From: Methanobrevibacter sp. V74
GTDB lineage: Archaea; Methanobacteriota; Methanobacteria; Methanobacteriales; Methanobacteriaceae
Assembly: GCF_963082495.1 (NCBI RefSeq)
Contig: NZ_CAUJAN010000005.1
Coordinates: 36,001 to 100,000 of the forward strand
DNA length: 64,000 nt
Reading direction: 5' to 3'
Shown in pieces: positions 1 through 9,242 of this stretch. The notes below the pieces were generated by a model. That model did no database searches, was not told where the DNA came from, and saw only the letters and a list, made by a program, of their open reading frames with translations. Within the stretch, counting starts at the first letter, position 1, and the number at the start of each line of letters is the position of its first letter. The translations under genes were made by a program, and so were the position numbers.

Positions 1-2657
1 GTTAATCTTTGTTTGGCGAATGCTTTATTATTTGCTTTTAAAGTAACAGAATATGTTTTAAATTCATTAGGAACCATAGAAATACTGGGAGCAGTGATTG
101 AAGTAGCTGTTTTATCCACTTTAACTTTACCATTAGAAACAGCCTTTTTATATATTTTACTTCCTTTATAAACTGCTTTTACTTTATAAGTTTTTAATTT
201 ACTAAATTTGACTTTTATTTTAATCTCGCCTTTAGAATTAGTCCTTTTAGTGAATTTTTTGCCATTGATTTTAATAATAACTTTTTGTTTAGCTATTCCT
301 TTTGAATTTCCATCTTTCAATGCAATTTTATAATATTTAGCGATTTTTGGAGGAATAGTTATCTTTGGAGTTATCAACTTGGCGGTTTTTGAAGAATATT
401 TAACTTTGATTTTATTTGTTTTTGAGATTGAAGCGTATTTGTTGGATCCTTTGTAAGTGATTTTAATTTTATAATTTTTATTGTTTTTATTAAATCTGAG
501 TTTGACTTTTGCAACACCCTTATTATTAGTGGTTTTGGTGTAAGTTTTGCCATTGACTTTGAATGTAACTTTTTGATTAGTTAATACTCCACCGAATGCA
601 TTTTTTAGAGTAATTGAGAAATATTCAGCCTTTTCAGGAATCATATTCAAATTATAAGAAATCATTTCAGTAGCTGTTTTTTTAACGACAACACTGGCAG
701 ATGAAGTATTGCCATTATATTCCACATCATCCCCTTCGTATTTTACTTTCAGAGTATAATTTCCCACTTTTGACTCAGAGATTTTTATTTTAGCTTGACC
801 ATTACTGTCAGTTGCAACATTACATGTTTTCGAGTTAATTGTAAATGTCAATACTTCTCCAGCAACAGCCGCTCCATATTGATCAACTAATGTAGCTATT
901 ATTTGTTGATTTGAATTTGGATAGGTGTTTAAATTATAAACTTTAATTGAAGTGTTTAATGGAATTCCCGGAATTTCAGAATCCTTAACATTGAATGTTT
1001 TTGATACTTTAGCATCGAGTGTTGTGCCAGGTGTTGGGAAAACAGCCGTTATAACATTACCGCTTTGTGTGAATTCATCCATATAAAATCTGACAGTTGC
1101 AGTTCCATTAACCAGCATTACAGTTTTATAAATCTCCCCCTCTTGAGGAGAAACGCTATTTCCAACCTTATTAAGATAAAATGTTACTGGAACAGAGCTC
1201 AAGTCAGTTGCAATATTGCCTTTTGCATCTACAATTGAAATTGAATAAATTCCTTTTTTAATTTGTTTAATATTGCTTAATAGGAGTTCATAGTTTCCAC
1301 TTTTTGACCATATTTTAGCTGGAGAGTAATAAATATTCGGGCAACTTACAAATTCATTTATTTCAAATACATAACCTAAATACATTATTCCCTGATGACC
1401 GTAATATTGGCCATTGCCATCTCCAACATATACATAAACGTCTTTACTTTCATCGTAATTATAATTCCCTATATTAGGATTATATTCATAAATCTGAGTC
1501 CAAACCGGCCTATCAATATCTGCAGTACCTCCTCCACCATAGTTAATCATATAATTGTTTGTAATTACTTCTAAACTTTCTACATTCTTAAGAGATACAT
1601 CATTTATATTCAAAACATGGAAATCATTGAAAACTTCCCATAAATGATTCTGATTAAAGAAATTTCCTTTAATTTCGATTTTTGTAATGTTATAATCAAC
1701 ATAAACTCCATTATTTGTATTGAAAGCGATGTAATTACTTAAAATATATGCATAGTTAGAACAAGTCAAATTAATTCCATTAAGATTACTTGTAATATTA
1801 TTATAATTTACAGTTAAATGTTTACCATTTCCTGAAAATGCAATTCCCGAAACTGTATTGCCGGAAATATCGTTATAGGCAACCGATGTTGATATGGAAT
1901 TGATTATTTTAACTCCAATTTTTGAATTTTTAATGCTGGAATTTTTTACATTGAATCCCTGACAATCAACAATTCTAATTCCATTGTTAGCATTAAAAAG
2001 AGTCACATTTTCAACTAAAGAATTTTTTGCATTTTCAAACCTTATAGCATCTGAAGAACCCCTGTGGACAATTGTACAATTTCTTATTATAACATCAGAT
2101 GCTCCATTTACAAAAACGCCATAATCATCTGCATTTGAAACATCATTATTGATTGAAAAACCCTCTATAACTGTTCCACTAGCACTTGGAGATATGTAAA
2201 ATATCCCATGATGTCCTGAACCTTGAGTATTGCTTGGACAAACCTTCATAGTAGTTCCAACATTGCTTAGAATTGTTAACTTTTTATCAATTACAAAATG
2301 GCAATGAACATAACTTTTTCCATTGACAATAATTGTATCTCCAGCACCAGCCTTATTTATTGCAAGTTGAATTGTTGAATCCGTCATCTCATTGTGATTT
2401 TCTTCAACTTCATCAACAACCCATGTTTTAGAAGAAGACAATGTAAAATTATTTTCACTAACACTGCCCAACACATCATCATTATTTTTTAAGTCTTCAT
2501 TTAATATGTCATCATCCTGATTCACCTCTAAATTAATATTAGATGAATCAGTAGTTAAATTATTATCCATATTCCCATCAACTGCCATGACAGACCCCAT
2601 GAATAAAAATATAATTAATAAAAATGACAACACAACTAACCTTTTATTAAAATTCAT
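1..2657 (-). CDS. Adhesin-like surface protein, C-terminus off the window
   Basis: My own reading of the minus strand gives one open frame from an ATG at 2657 to the window edge, about 885 codons with no stop seen. It starts with a signal peptide (MNFNKR, then a hydrophobic stretch ending near VMA). An Asn/Asp-rich linker follows, then parallel beta-helix repeats over roughly residues 90-400 with many N-V/I-N and G-I-x-F/L motifs. At least four Ig-like domains follow, each with a K-x-Y-x-x-x-x-x-Y-x-G-x-x-x-Y signature. This is the architecture of the large adhesin-like proteins of Methanobrevibacter, which are exported and thought to bind host or bacterial glycans. The ligand is unknown. No cell-wall anchor is visible because the C-terminus is missing. 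Confidence 0.8.
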   Translation of the reverse strand, partial: MNFNKRLVVLSFLLIIFLFMGSVMAVDGNMDNNLTTDSSNINLEVNQDDDILNEDLKNNDDVLGSVSENNFTLSSSKTWVVDEVEENHNEMTDSTIQLAINKAGAGDTIIVNGKSYVHCHFVIDKKLTILSNVGTTMKVCPSNTQGSGHHGIFYISPSASGTVIEGFSINNDVSNADDYGVFVNGASDVIIRNCTIVHRGSSDAIRFENAKNSLVENVTLFNANNGIRIVDCQGFNVKNSSIKNSKIGVKIINSISTSVAYNDISGNTVSGIAFSGNGKHLTVNYNNITSNLNGINLTCSNYAYILSNYIAFNTNNGVYVDYNITKIEIKGNFFNQNHLWEVFNDFHVLNINDVSLKNVESLEVITNNYMINYGGGGTADIDRPVWTQIYEYNPNIGNYNYDESKDVYVYVGDGNGQYYGHQGIMYLGYVFEINEFVSCPNIYYSPAKIWSKSGNYELLLSNIKQIKKGIYSISIVDAKGNIATDLSSVPVTFYLNKVGNSVSPQEGEIYKTVMLVNGTATVRFYMDEFTQSGNVITAVFPTPGTTLDAKVSKTFNVKDSEIPGIPLNTSIKVYNLNTYPNSNQQIIATLVDQYGAAVAGEVLTFTINSKTCNVATDSNGQAKIKISESKVGNYTLKVKYEGDDVEYNGNTSSASVVVKKTATEMISYNLNMIPEKAEYFSITLKNAFGGVLTNQKVTFKVNGKTYTKTTNNKGVAKVKLRFNKNNKNYKIKITYKGSNKYASISKTNKIKVKYSSKTAKLITPKITIPPKIAKYYKIALKDGNSKGIAKQKVIIKINGKKFTKRTNSKGEIKIKVKFSKLKTYKVKAVYKGSKIYKKAVSNGKVKVDKTATSITAPSISMVPNEFKTYSVTLKANNKAFAKQRL

Positions 2658-2940
2658 TTTATACCTCAACTTATTTTTTCAAACATTGAAATTATCAATA
2701 TATACATATATAACTATCGATATATATTAAATATTTCTATTTGATTAAAAAAACAAGGAAAAATAAGAAGATTAAAAAAATGAAATGAAAATAAGTACAT
2801 AAAGATAAATAATATTCACACAATTATTTAAATTTAAGTTGGTTTTAACCTTTGATTAACAGCCATTTTATATTTACCGACTTTTAAGTTTTAAAAACAA
2901 ACAGCTGCAATGCCTTATTTATGGGTTTAACAAAAAAAAT

Positions 2941-2970
2941 AAGTGAAGCATTTGAAAATGCTTCCACTTA
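2941..2970 (-). terminator. Stem-loop at the end of the small membrane gene fragment
   Basis: AAGTG-AAGCATTT pairs with AAATGCTT-C-CACTT around a two-base loop, with one bulged base. The stem overlaps the stop codon of the adjacent minus-strand fragment. An A-run lies on its left side, which reads as a T-run on the minus strand. This fits a terminator for that strand. The rest of 2658-2940 is AT-rich, with TATA-like runs near 2700-2735 probably serving the adhesin at 2657, and no gene is seen there. Confidence 0.45.
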
Positions 2971-3179
2971 AACAAGTTTATCGTATATTTTTTTACCTAA
3001 AGCTGCAGCTAAAGCCAAACCTATTATACCAATTGGCCTAAGTGAATCAACGTGATTATCCACAGCATCTCCAAAAATCAATATTAATATTATTGACATT
3101 GCAAGAAGCAACAGAAAGACAATAATTATACTTATAGTTACTAACCAAACTTTTATTATAGATGTCGGATAAATTATAA
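2968..3179 (-). pseudogene. C-terminal fragment of a small membrane protein
   Basis: A minus-strand frame ends at 2968 and is open back to about 3179, where the IS630-like element begins. The translation has a hydrophobic helix of about 25 residues ([20 protein letters not shown]), then GDAVDNHVDSLRP, a second hydrophobic Gly/Ala-rich segment, and a basic end (GKKIYDKLV). No convincing start codon with a ribosome binding site lies in the open stretch. An internal ATG at 3099 would give only 43 residues. I read it as the tail of a two-helix membrane protein cut by the IS. It could also be the far side of the adhesin truncated at 4505, but it does not look like adhesin sequence. Family not recognised. 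Confidence 0.35.
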
Positions 3180-3182
3180 AAT

Positions 3183-4497
3183 ATGTCTGGAAAATCTAAA
3201 ATTAATGTTTTTAACAAAATGACAAAAATCGCTTTGGATGAAGAAATCAGCAATTGTGTGGCTTACCATAGGTATTATCAAAGGCTAATTGCAGTCAAAA
3301 TAGTTAGTGAAGGAAATACCATAACTAATACCGCAAATATATTGGAAAATCCTACCAAACAGTTCACAGATGGATTAAAACATGTGAATCTGATAGGATT
3401 AGAAAGTTTAAAACCATCTTTTAGTGGTGGAAGACCATCAAAATTAACTTATGATCAACTAATTGAATTAGATAAACTCATTGAAAAAACACCCAATATG
3501 TCAATGAAAGACGTACATAAACTTGTTAATGAAAAATTCAATGTAAATTATAGTTTAAAGCAAATAGGAAAAATTATAAAGAAATTAGGATACAATTATA
3601 GCAAAGCATATCCTAAATTTTCAAAATCCCCTGGATGCTGAAGAACAGTTAAAAAAAAAACTTAGAAGAATATAACGTAACAACAAACGATATTATAGTC
3701 TTATTTGATGAAGCATCATTCCAAAATGAATCCTATACTCAAAAATCACTATATAAACAAGGAACAAAACACACACAAACTGTAAATCCATACAAATTCA
3801 AAATCAACACCACAGGGCCACTAACAATAAATAGAAATTCAACCATCACAATCACAAATTCATCAACAGCACCAGAAATTGCAATAACACTTTTAAAATT
3901 AAGAATAGCAAATACAAACAACAAAAATACAGTAAAAATATTAAACAAAATAATATCCAATGTTAATCTAACTGATAAAGACATAAACAAATTATTAATG
4001 GAAAATAACGAAAATAATGAAATTTTTACAGCAAAAATTTTAAAAACATTAGAAAAAATATAAAGACAATACAACATCCACAATCACTAGAATCATTGGA
4101 AAACACAGCAATAGAGAATCCCTCAATAATGTGAAAAAAAGAAGAGAAATAAGAAGAAAAATAACATTAAACCTATTACAAAAAGAAGACATAATAACAA
4201 AAATACAAACCGAACAAAGAATATGTTTAATTCTAGATAATTACAATGTCCACAAATCCGTATTTATCAAAAAAAATAGCATTATATCTTAATATTGAAC
4301 TAATATACCTTCCACCATACTCTCCTCACCTAAATCCAATCGAACAAATATGGAGACAAATTAAAAAAGAAATAAAACATTATTACCTTAAATCAAAAGA
4401 ATTTCTACAAGAATTAACTATAAAAACATATAATGAATCGATTTCTGGAACAAAAGTTTATGACAAATGGCTCGAAACATTTATACCAAAAGTTTAG
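3183..4497 (+). pseudogene. Broken IS630-family transposase
   Basis: Pieces of one DDE transposase occur in order but in different frames. First comes an N-terminal helix-turn-helix region (3183-3641), including GGRPSKLTYDQL and a second HTH around KDVHKLVNEKFNVNYSLKQIG. Next is a central block with the first catalytic Asp (VLFDEASFQ, near 3703), then the second (LILDNYNVHKS, near 4230). The C-terminal block has the IS630 signature LPPYSPHLNPIEQIW with the catalytic Glu. Frames break near 3630 (one extra base in CCCCTGG) and at a run of ten A (3651-3660), with a stop near 4061. Clear terminal inverted repeats were not found. The element is dead and lies against the truncated adhesin at 4505 on one side and a truncated membrane gene on the other. 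Confidence 0.8.
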
Positions 4498-4504
4498 TAA
4501 TTAA

Positions 4505-5498
4505 CTATAAATCAAGATATTGTTCTTTTGAAATATTATAACCCAAAATCACCAAATTATCCGGCAAATTATGATAATTTTCAATATGTTTTTTAATCTC
4601 ACAAGCAGATGTTTCAATGTCATCTAAACCAAAAGAAATAGCTTTAGAAGAATTTCCCATTATTTTAACATCACAGGATTTACTAGAAGCAGCATAACAA
4701 TTATCATCATTAAACTTAATAGTTGGATTATATTTTCCTGGATCCATATTAATTCTAATTGATGTTTTACCTGCATTATCTGTAGTTCCACTACCATAAC
4801 TAACACTACCCACCATTAATGAAACAGTTTTACCATTAAGAGGCGTGTTTTTATTATCATATAAATAAACAATAAAACTACTCCCATCACCATAAACCAT
4901 GTTCACATTATTAACTACCAATTTTATACTTCTTTTTGTAACTTTTACTGTTACTGTTTTACTAGATTTTGCATAACCTGATGCACCTGCAAAAACAATA
5001 GAAGTAGAATAACTTTTAGAATCAAGTTTCAACGGCAAATACACATATCCTTTGGAATTTGTAGTTTTACTATATGACTTACCATTTATTGTTATCTTAA
5101 GCGTTTTACCAGAAACCGCTTTATTAGCACTTGTTAATAAACAAACAGTTAATGAATCACCATAAACAACAGAAGTACTACTAACAACAATTTTAGTTGA
5201 AGTTGTAGAAGCACTCAAAATTTTATTATCATTGATTGACAAAGACAAACTACCATTATCTTCATGATTTAATAATAATTTATCATTAAATTTCTGATAA
5301 TGGAAATTATCCGAAACATTACATTCATCATTAATTTCTATATTATCATTTTGATAACTATTATCCATCTTCATATTATCCGATGAATTAGCAGATAAAT
5401 TATTATCCACATTGCCAGCAGCAGAAACTGAACCAATAATAATCAAAAGACAAAAAAAATATTAGAATTAAAAATAATTTATCAATATTTTTATACAT
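4505..5498 (-). pseudogene. Adhesin-like protein with pseudomurein-binding repeat, frameshifted and truncated
   Basis: An ATG at 5498 follows a strong GGAGGT site and starts a signal peptide (MYKNIDKLFLILIF). The frame is lost in a run of eight T on the coding strand (5452-5459). With seven T it continues straight into IIIGSVSAA and the main open frame of about 310 residues. That frame carries two Ig-like domains (each with VVYGD or MVYGD) and ends in a pseudomurein-binding-type repeat: ETSACEIKKHIE, then LPDNLVILGYNISKEQYL. In this family the repeat is normally followed by more repeats or a transglutaminase-like domain. Here the gene stops just as the IS630 relic begins, so it is probably truncated. 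The T8 run could also be an on/off switch or a sequencing error. Confidence 0.7.
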
Positions 5499-5641
5499 AT
5501 AAATACCTCCAAAAAAATAAATTAAACAAATTCAAGCAATTAAAACTAAAATAACCATCAAATAATGATAATTAACTTAAATTAACCACATTAATATTTA
5601 ATTTTAAAAATATATAAAATTAACCAACAATTGGCTCTTGT

Positions 5642-5812
5642 CTCTTTCAAAAACTTGTGTGATAAATAGTTTATTCGATTAATCTATTCATTTAAAATTT
5701 TCAAAATAACTGATAAATTAGCTTTAAATTATTAAAAATAACTCCAAATATTAAGAAAAAGTTTTTAATAAAAAAACTTGCAGATATTTAAATCCCTAAG
5801 TTTTTGAAAGAG
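5642..5812. repeat. MITE-like element, copy A
   Basis: A 171-bp AT-rich non-coding unit is bounded by 15-bp inverted repeats: CTCTTTCAAAAACTT at 5642-5656 and AAGTTTTTGAAAGAG at 5798-5812. A near-identical unit lies at 59489-59657. The left end (CTCTTTCAAAAACTTGTGTGAT) also matches the end of the IS4/IS5-type element at 23894, so the unit is probably a non-autonomous derivative mobilised by that transposase. It directly precedes a decayed copy of the same transposase. Confidence 0.75.
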
Positions 5813-5814
5813 CC

Positions 5815-6762
5815 GGATTTTGGACTTAAAATTAACAATGAAACTCAAGAAGAAAAACTATTTTTCATTGCTAAACATGAAAATATGCTGTTAAATTTTG
5901 TTGAATTAACCTATAACTATTTCCAAATGGATTTTTCCAAAGTATTCCTGTGATTACAGCAATCATTTGTACGATCAACCACAATTATTCACTATTTTAG
6001 CAATGAAAACTTATTTAAAGACAACCTATCGCGAGATAATTGAATGTTTGGAACTTATGGATAAAATAAGAAAATTCCTAGGTCTTAATAAGCTACCACA
6101 CTTCACAACTATTCAAAAATTCTTTGTAAGAATGTCAGACACCATAATTAAAAGATTTAAATGACTTAATTAATTTTTATGCATCCATCAGAATGTAAAA
6201 TTAGTTGCCATTGGATGGAACTGGGCACACAAGCGACTATGCTGATAAAATTATTATGCACAAATAAGAGGCAAATCACGAAAAAGCTTACATTAAAAAC
6301 CAATATTGCAATCAAATGTTGACACACGAATGATCCTAAAATTACGCAGCAAATAAAAGTCCAAAACATGATACACAATTCGCATTACCTTCAATTAGAC
6401 AATTAATACCATACAAACCCCCTATTACATACTAGCAGACAAAGCCATATGATTTCCGAAGAAATAAGAAAAATGCATAAAATGAAGAAGTAGGAGCATT
6501 CGACCAAATACCATTAAAAAAAAGGTGCGACAACAGGACATTATAGATTAAATAGCGCTACAATCTTCTGGCATGATGTCTATGCACGAAGAATGAATGT
6601 TGAAAGCGTAATTTCCGTAATAAAAAGAAGAATTTAATGGCGTTAATTTTAGTAGAAGTACAAGACTACAGAATAAAGAAACAAAACTCAAAGATGTATT
6701 ATATAACATTTATAGCCATACAAGTTTTTTAGAAGAGGGTTTCTACAAGGTTATTATTTAAA
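5815..6762 (+). mobile_element. Decayed IS4/IS5-type transposase, copy 1
   Basis: The plus strand carries a heavily mutated DDE transposase alignable to the copy at 23.9-24.9 kb. Recognisable blocks are NMLLNFVELTYNYF (near 5880), QPQLFTILAMKTYLKTTYREI (5967 on), TTIQKFFVRMSD, a garbled region that should hold the first catalytic Asp (MDGTGHTSDYAD in copy 2), GHYRLN and the ARRMNVESV block near 6590. The tail is NKETKLKDVLYNIY, ending near 6760. Many frameshifts and stops make it non-functional. The motif GGTTTCTACAAGGTT lies at its end (6738-6752) and again, imperfectly, at 6806-6820. Confidence 0.75.
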
Positions 6763-6871
6763 TAAAAAAAGCAAAAAAATTCGATATTAATCTAAATTTA
6801 AACATGGTTTCTACAATGTTCAAAATAATTAATTTTGACAACATCCAATTAAAAAAATAAAAAGAAAATAG

Positions 6872-8692
6872 TTATTTTTTAACAACTATTTTACCAGTTT
6901 TTGATATTGCTTTGTAGGTAGCGTCACCAGCAAAGTTAACTTTGTATTTGAAAGTGCCTTTTTTCTTAAGTACAACTTTAAATGTGACTTTACCTTTAGA
7001 ATTAGTAATACCATAGTAGGTTTTACCTTTAACTTTAAGAGTGACTATTTTACCTTTAATAACATTACTGACAGTTTTTAAAGTAATTACAACTTTTTTA
7101 GTCTTTTTAACTTTAAATGTCTTATTAGGAGCAGTGAGTTTAGTTGTTTTTAAAGTTGGTGTAACAGTCTTAGTATTTAAAGTAATTGCTGTTTGGGAGC
7201 CTGCATATTTACTAGTTTCAGCGAAATTAATAGCAACTTCTTTACCAGATTGTCCAGTAATTGTGAAAACACCATTTTCATTAGTAGTAATAGTTTGAGC
7301 ACTTCCACCACCAATAGTATAAGTAATATTTTGGTTGTTTAAAGCCTTACCATAAATATCTGTTAAAGTAGCAGTAATTATCATGTCTTTTACATTGGTT
7401 ACTTTAATTTGAGTTTGAACTAAATCAGCAGCAGGAATTACAATATCATCGCCGTTTTCGGTACCCCATTCAGTAGACCATACAACAACGACATTTACAC
7501 CTTTAGCAACATCATTTCCAGTAACTGTAATATTAGCATACGGGTTTAAAACACTTTTTTTACAATTAATATGTAATAAAATGATAGAACCTGCAACAAC
7601 ATCACTACTGTTTAAAGTTACTTTGTTATTAGTTACATTAATGTCACCAAGACTACTTGCATAACCATGAGCAGTGTTACCTTGTTCAGCAGCAATTAAG
7701 AAGTTATTATTGATTGCTTTAAATGTGTTATTGTCAATGTAAACCCCAGATGCAGCTTTTTGAATACTGATTACCGGGAATTTGTCCCAGTAAATACTAT
7801 TTTCTTTAAAATAACCGCAAGTATCAAATATGTTATTTTTAATAAAAGTGCCCTCGGTTGATGCTCCACCGAAGAAAATTGAATAGACATTATTTATAAA
7901 TTTGTTTCCGATGATTTTAGCATCTCCACTACCTCCTGCAATAGAAATTGCATCAAGTACTGAACCATTAAAAGTATTGTTCTCAATATGGGCGAAATAA
8001 GAACCCATAATACTAATTACTTTAGAGCCTTTTTCCTTGTTTACACTAGGATCATTAACAAGTTTAGTAGCATAACCACCATCAAAGTAAGAATTTTTAA
8101 CAGTGATATTGTTTGCAGATTTAACTACAACAGCCTGATTGAAGTTTTTGAAATAACAATTATCAACTACTCCACCCATAGCAGATCCTCCATTGAAATT
8201 AACACCAAAACCTGCTACAGTACCGTTATATGTAAAATTATTTTTAGGATTGTTATCTATAAATTTAATTCCTTGAATTGTGACATTTTGAGAAGTAATA
8301 TAAAAAAATCCATCATTGTCGCCATAACCAAAAATAGTTGTAGTACCATTACCTTTAATAACTAAATTATCTTTATCAGCAACCTTTATAGTATGATTCT
8401 TAATATCATAAGACGCAAAATCACTTAAATCAACTATGCCTCCCGCAGTAGCTGTATCAACTGCTGTTTGAATAGCATCTGAAGTATTAGTGGTAGGTGC
8501 AACAGGATTAGCAGCCAATACATCCGCATTATCACTTCCAGATGAGATATTCAAGTTTTCATCCATTGCCACAACATTAGAAGCATCATCTGATGATACA
8601 ACATCAGATACGTCTTCAGCTGAAACTGAACTAAGAGATAAAGCAATTAAAACAACTAAAAGGAAAGATAATAAAATCTTTTTGTTATCCAT
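6872..8692 (-). CDS. Adhesin-like secreted protein with beta-helix and Ig-like domains
   Basis: This intact 606-residue protein starts with a clear signal peptide (MDNKKILLSFLLVVLIALS, cleavage near SVSA). A linker follows, then a right-handed parallel beta-helix over about residues 60-400 with N-N-x-F and V-K-N-S-Y-F type turns. There is an Ig-like domain around 415-505 (KALNNQNITYTI). A second, Lys-rich Ig-like domain (about 515-606) ends in KIVVKK. No membrane anchor or pseudomurein-binding repeat is visible, so the protein is either released or held by its basic C-terminus. The ligand is unknown. It is monocistronic. A TATA-like TATATATCGATA element lies about 95 bases upstream, and a similar one precedes the adhesin at 2657. 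Confidence 0.85.
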   Translation of the reverse strand: MDNKKILLSFLLVVLIALSLSSVSAEDVSDVVSSDDASNVVAMDENLNISSGSDNADVLAANPVAPTTNTSDAIQTAVDTATAGGIVDLSDFASYDIKNHTIKVADKDNLVIKGNGTTTIFGYGDNDGFFYITSQNVTIQGIKFIDNNPKNNFTYNGTVAGFGVNFNGGSAMGGVVDNCYFKNFNQAVVVKSANNITVKNSYFDGGYATKLVNDPSVNKEKGSKVISIMGSYFAHIENNTFNGSVLDAISIAGGSGDAKIIGNKFINNVYSIFFGGASTEGTFIKNNIFDTCGYFKENSIYWDKFPVISIQKAASGVYIDNNTFKAINNNFLIAAEQGNTAHGYASSLGDINVTNNKVTLNSSDVVAGSIILLHINCKKSVLNPYANITVTGNDVAKGVNVVVVWSTEWGTENGDDIVIPAADLVQTQIKVTNVKDMIITATLTDIYGKALNNQNITYTIGGGSAQTITTNENGVFTITGQSGKEVAINFAETSKYAGSQTAITLNTKTVTPTLKTTKLTAPNKTFKVKKTKKVVITLKTVSNVIKGKIVTLKVKGKTYYGITNSKGKVTFKVVLKKKGTFKYKVNFAGDATYKAISKTGKIVVKK

Positions 8693-9242
8693 AATTTATT
8701 TCTCCATTTTTAAATTAACTAATAAAAATAAAAACTATTCATTCCAATATCATCTTTATTAATATCAGTTAATTTAATATTATATCGATATATAATATAA
8801 AGATTATTATTTATTGAAAATTTTGAAAATTCTTAAAATAAAATTAAAAATGAAATTAATTATTTTAAATACTTATTTTAATATATAAAGAAAGATATTG
8901 AATTAATATAATTATTTATTTATTTTTTTAAAGTATTTAATTAAAATAAAAAAATATACTAAAAATTAAAAATATGAAATATAATTCATAACGATTAAAA
9001 ATGGATTTATCTAAAAAATTATCCAATAATATAAAAATATAACTAATAAAAACTTATAAATATTAAATAATTTACAAAATTAATAGATTTATATAAAAAT
9101 AATTAAAAAAAAATATTTAATTAAAAAAAATCGAAGTAAAACTTATTATATAACAAGTATAAAAATTAAATTAACAAAATAAAAAGAATATTTAAAACCT
9201 AAAAGGAAGTGGTAAAAATAAAATTGACTAACATATTGTTTA
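8693..9242. other. AT-rich intergenic region between divergent adhesin genes
   Basis: About 550 bases of very AT-rich sequence contain no supported gene. They should hold the promoters of both flanking adhesins. TATA-like runs lie near 8780-8800 (for the minus-strand gene) and at several places in 9050-9190 (for the plus-strand gene). The ribosome-binding-like AAAGGAAGTGG near 9200-9211 precedes the plus-strand gene. No operator palindrome stands out. Confidence 0.4.

Noticed and set aside
3056-3253. 65-residue minus-strand frame across the IS630 start
   Set aside because: It spans the IS boundary and reads the wrong frame; the neighbouring frame ending at 2968 looks like real membrane-protein sequence.
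7988-8365. 125-residue open frame on the plus strand
   Set aside because: It lies wholly inside the beta-helix part of the adhesin on the other strand, and its composition is what antisense of Asn-rich repeats gives.
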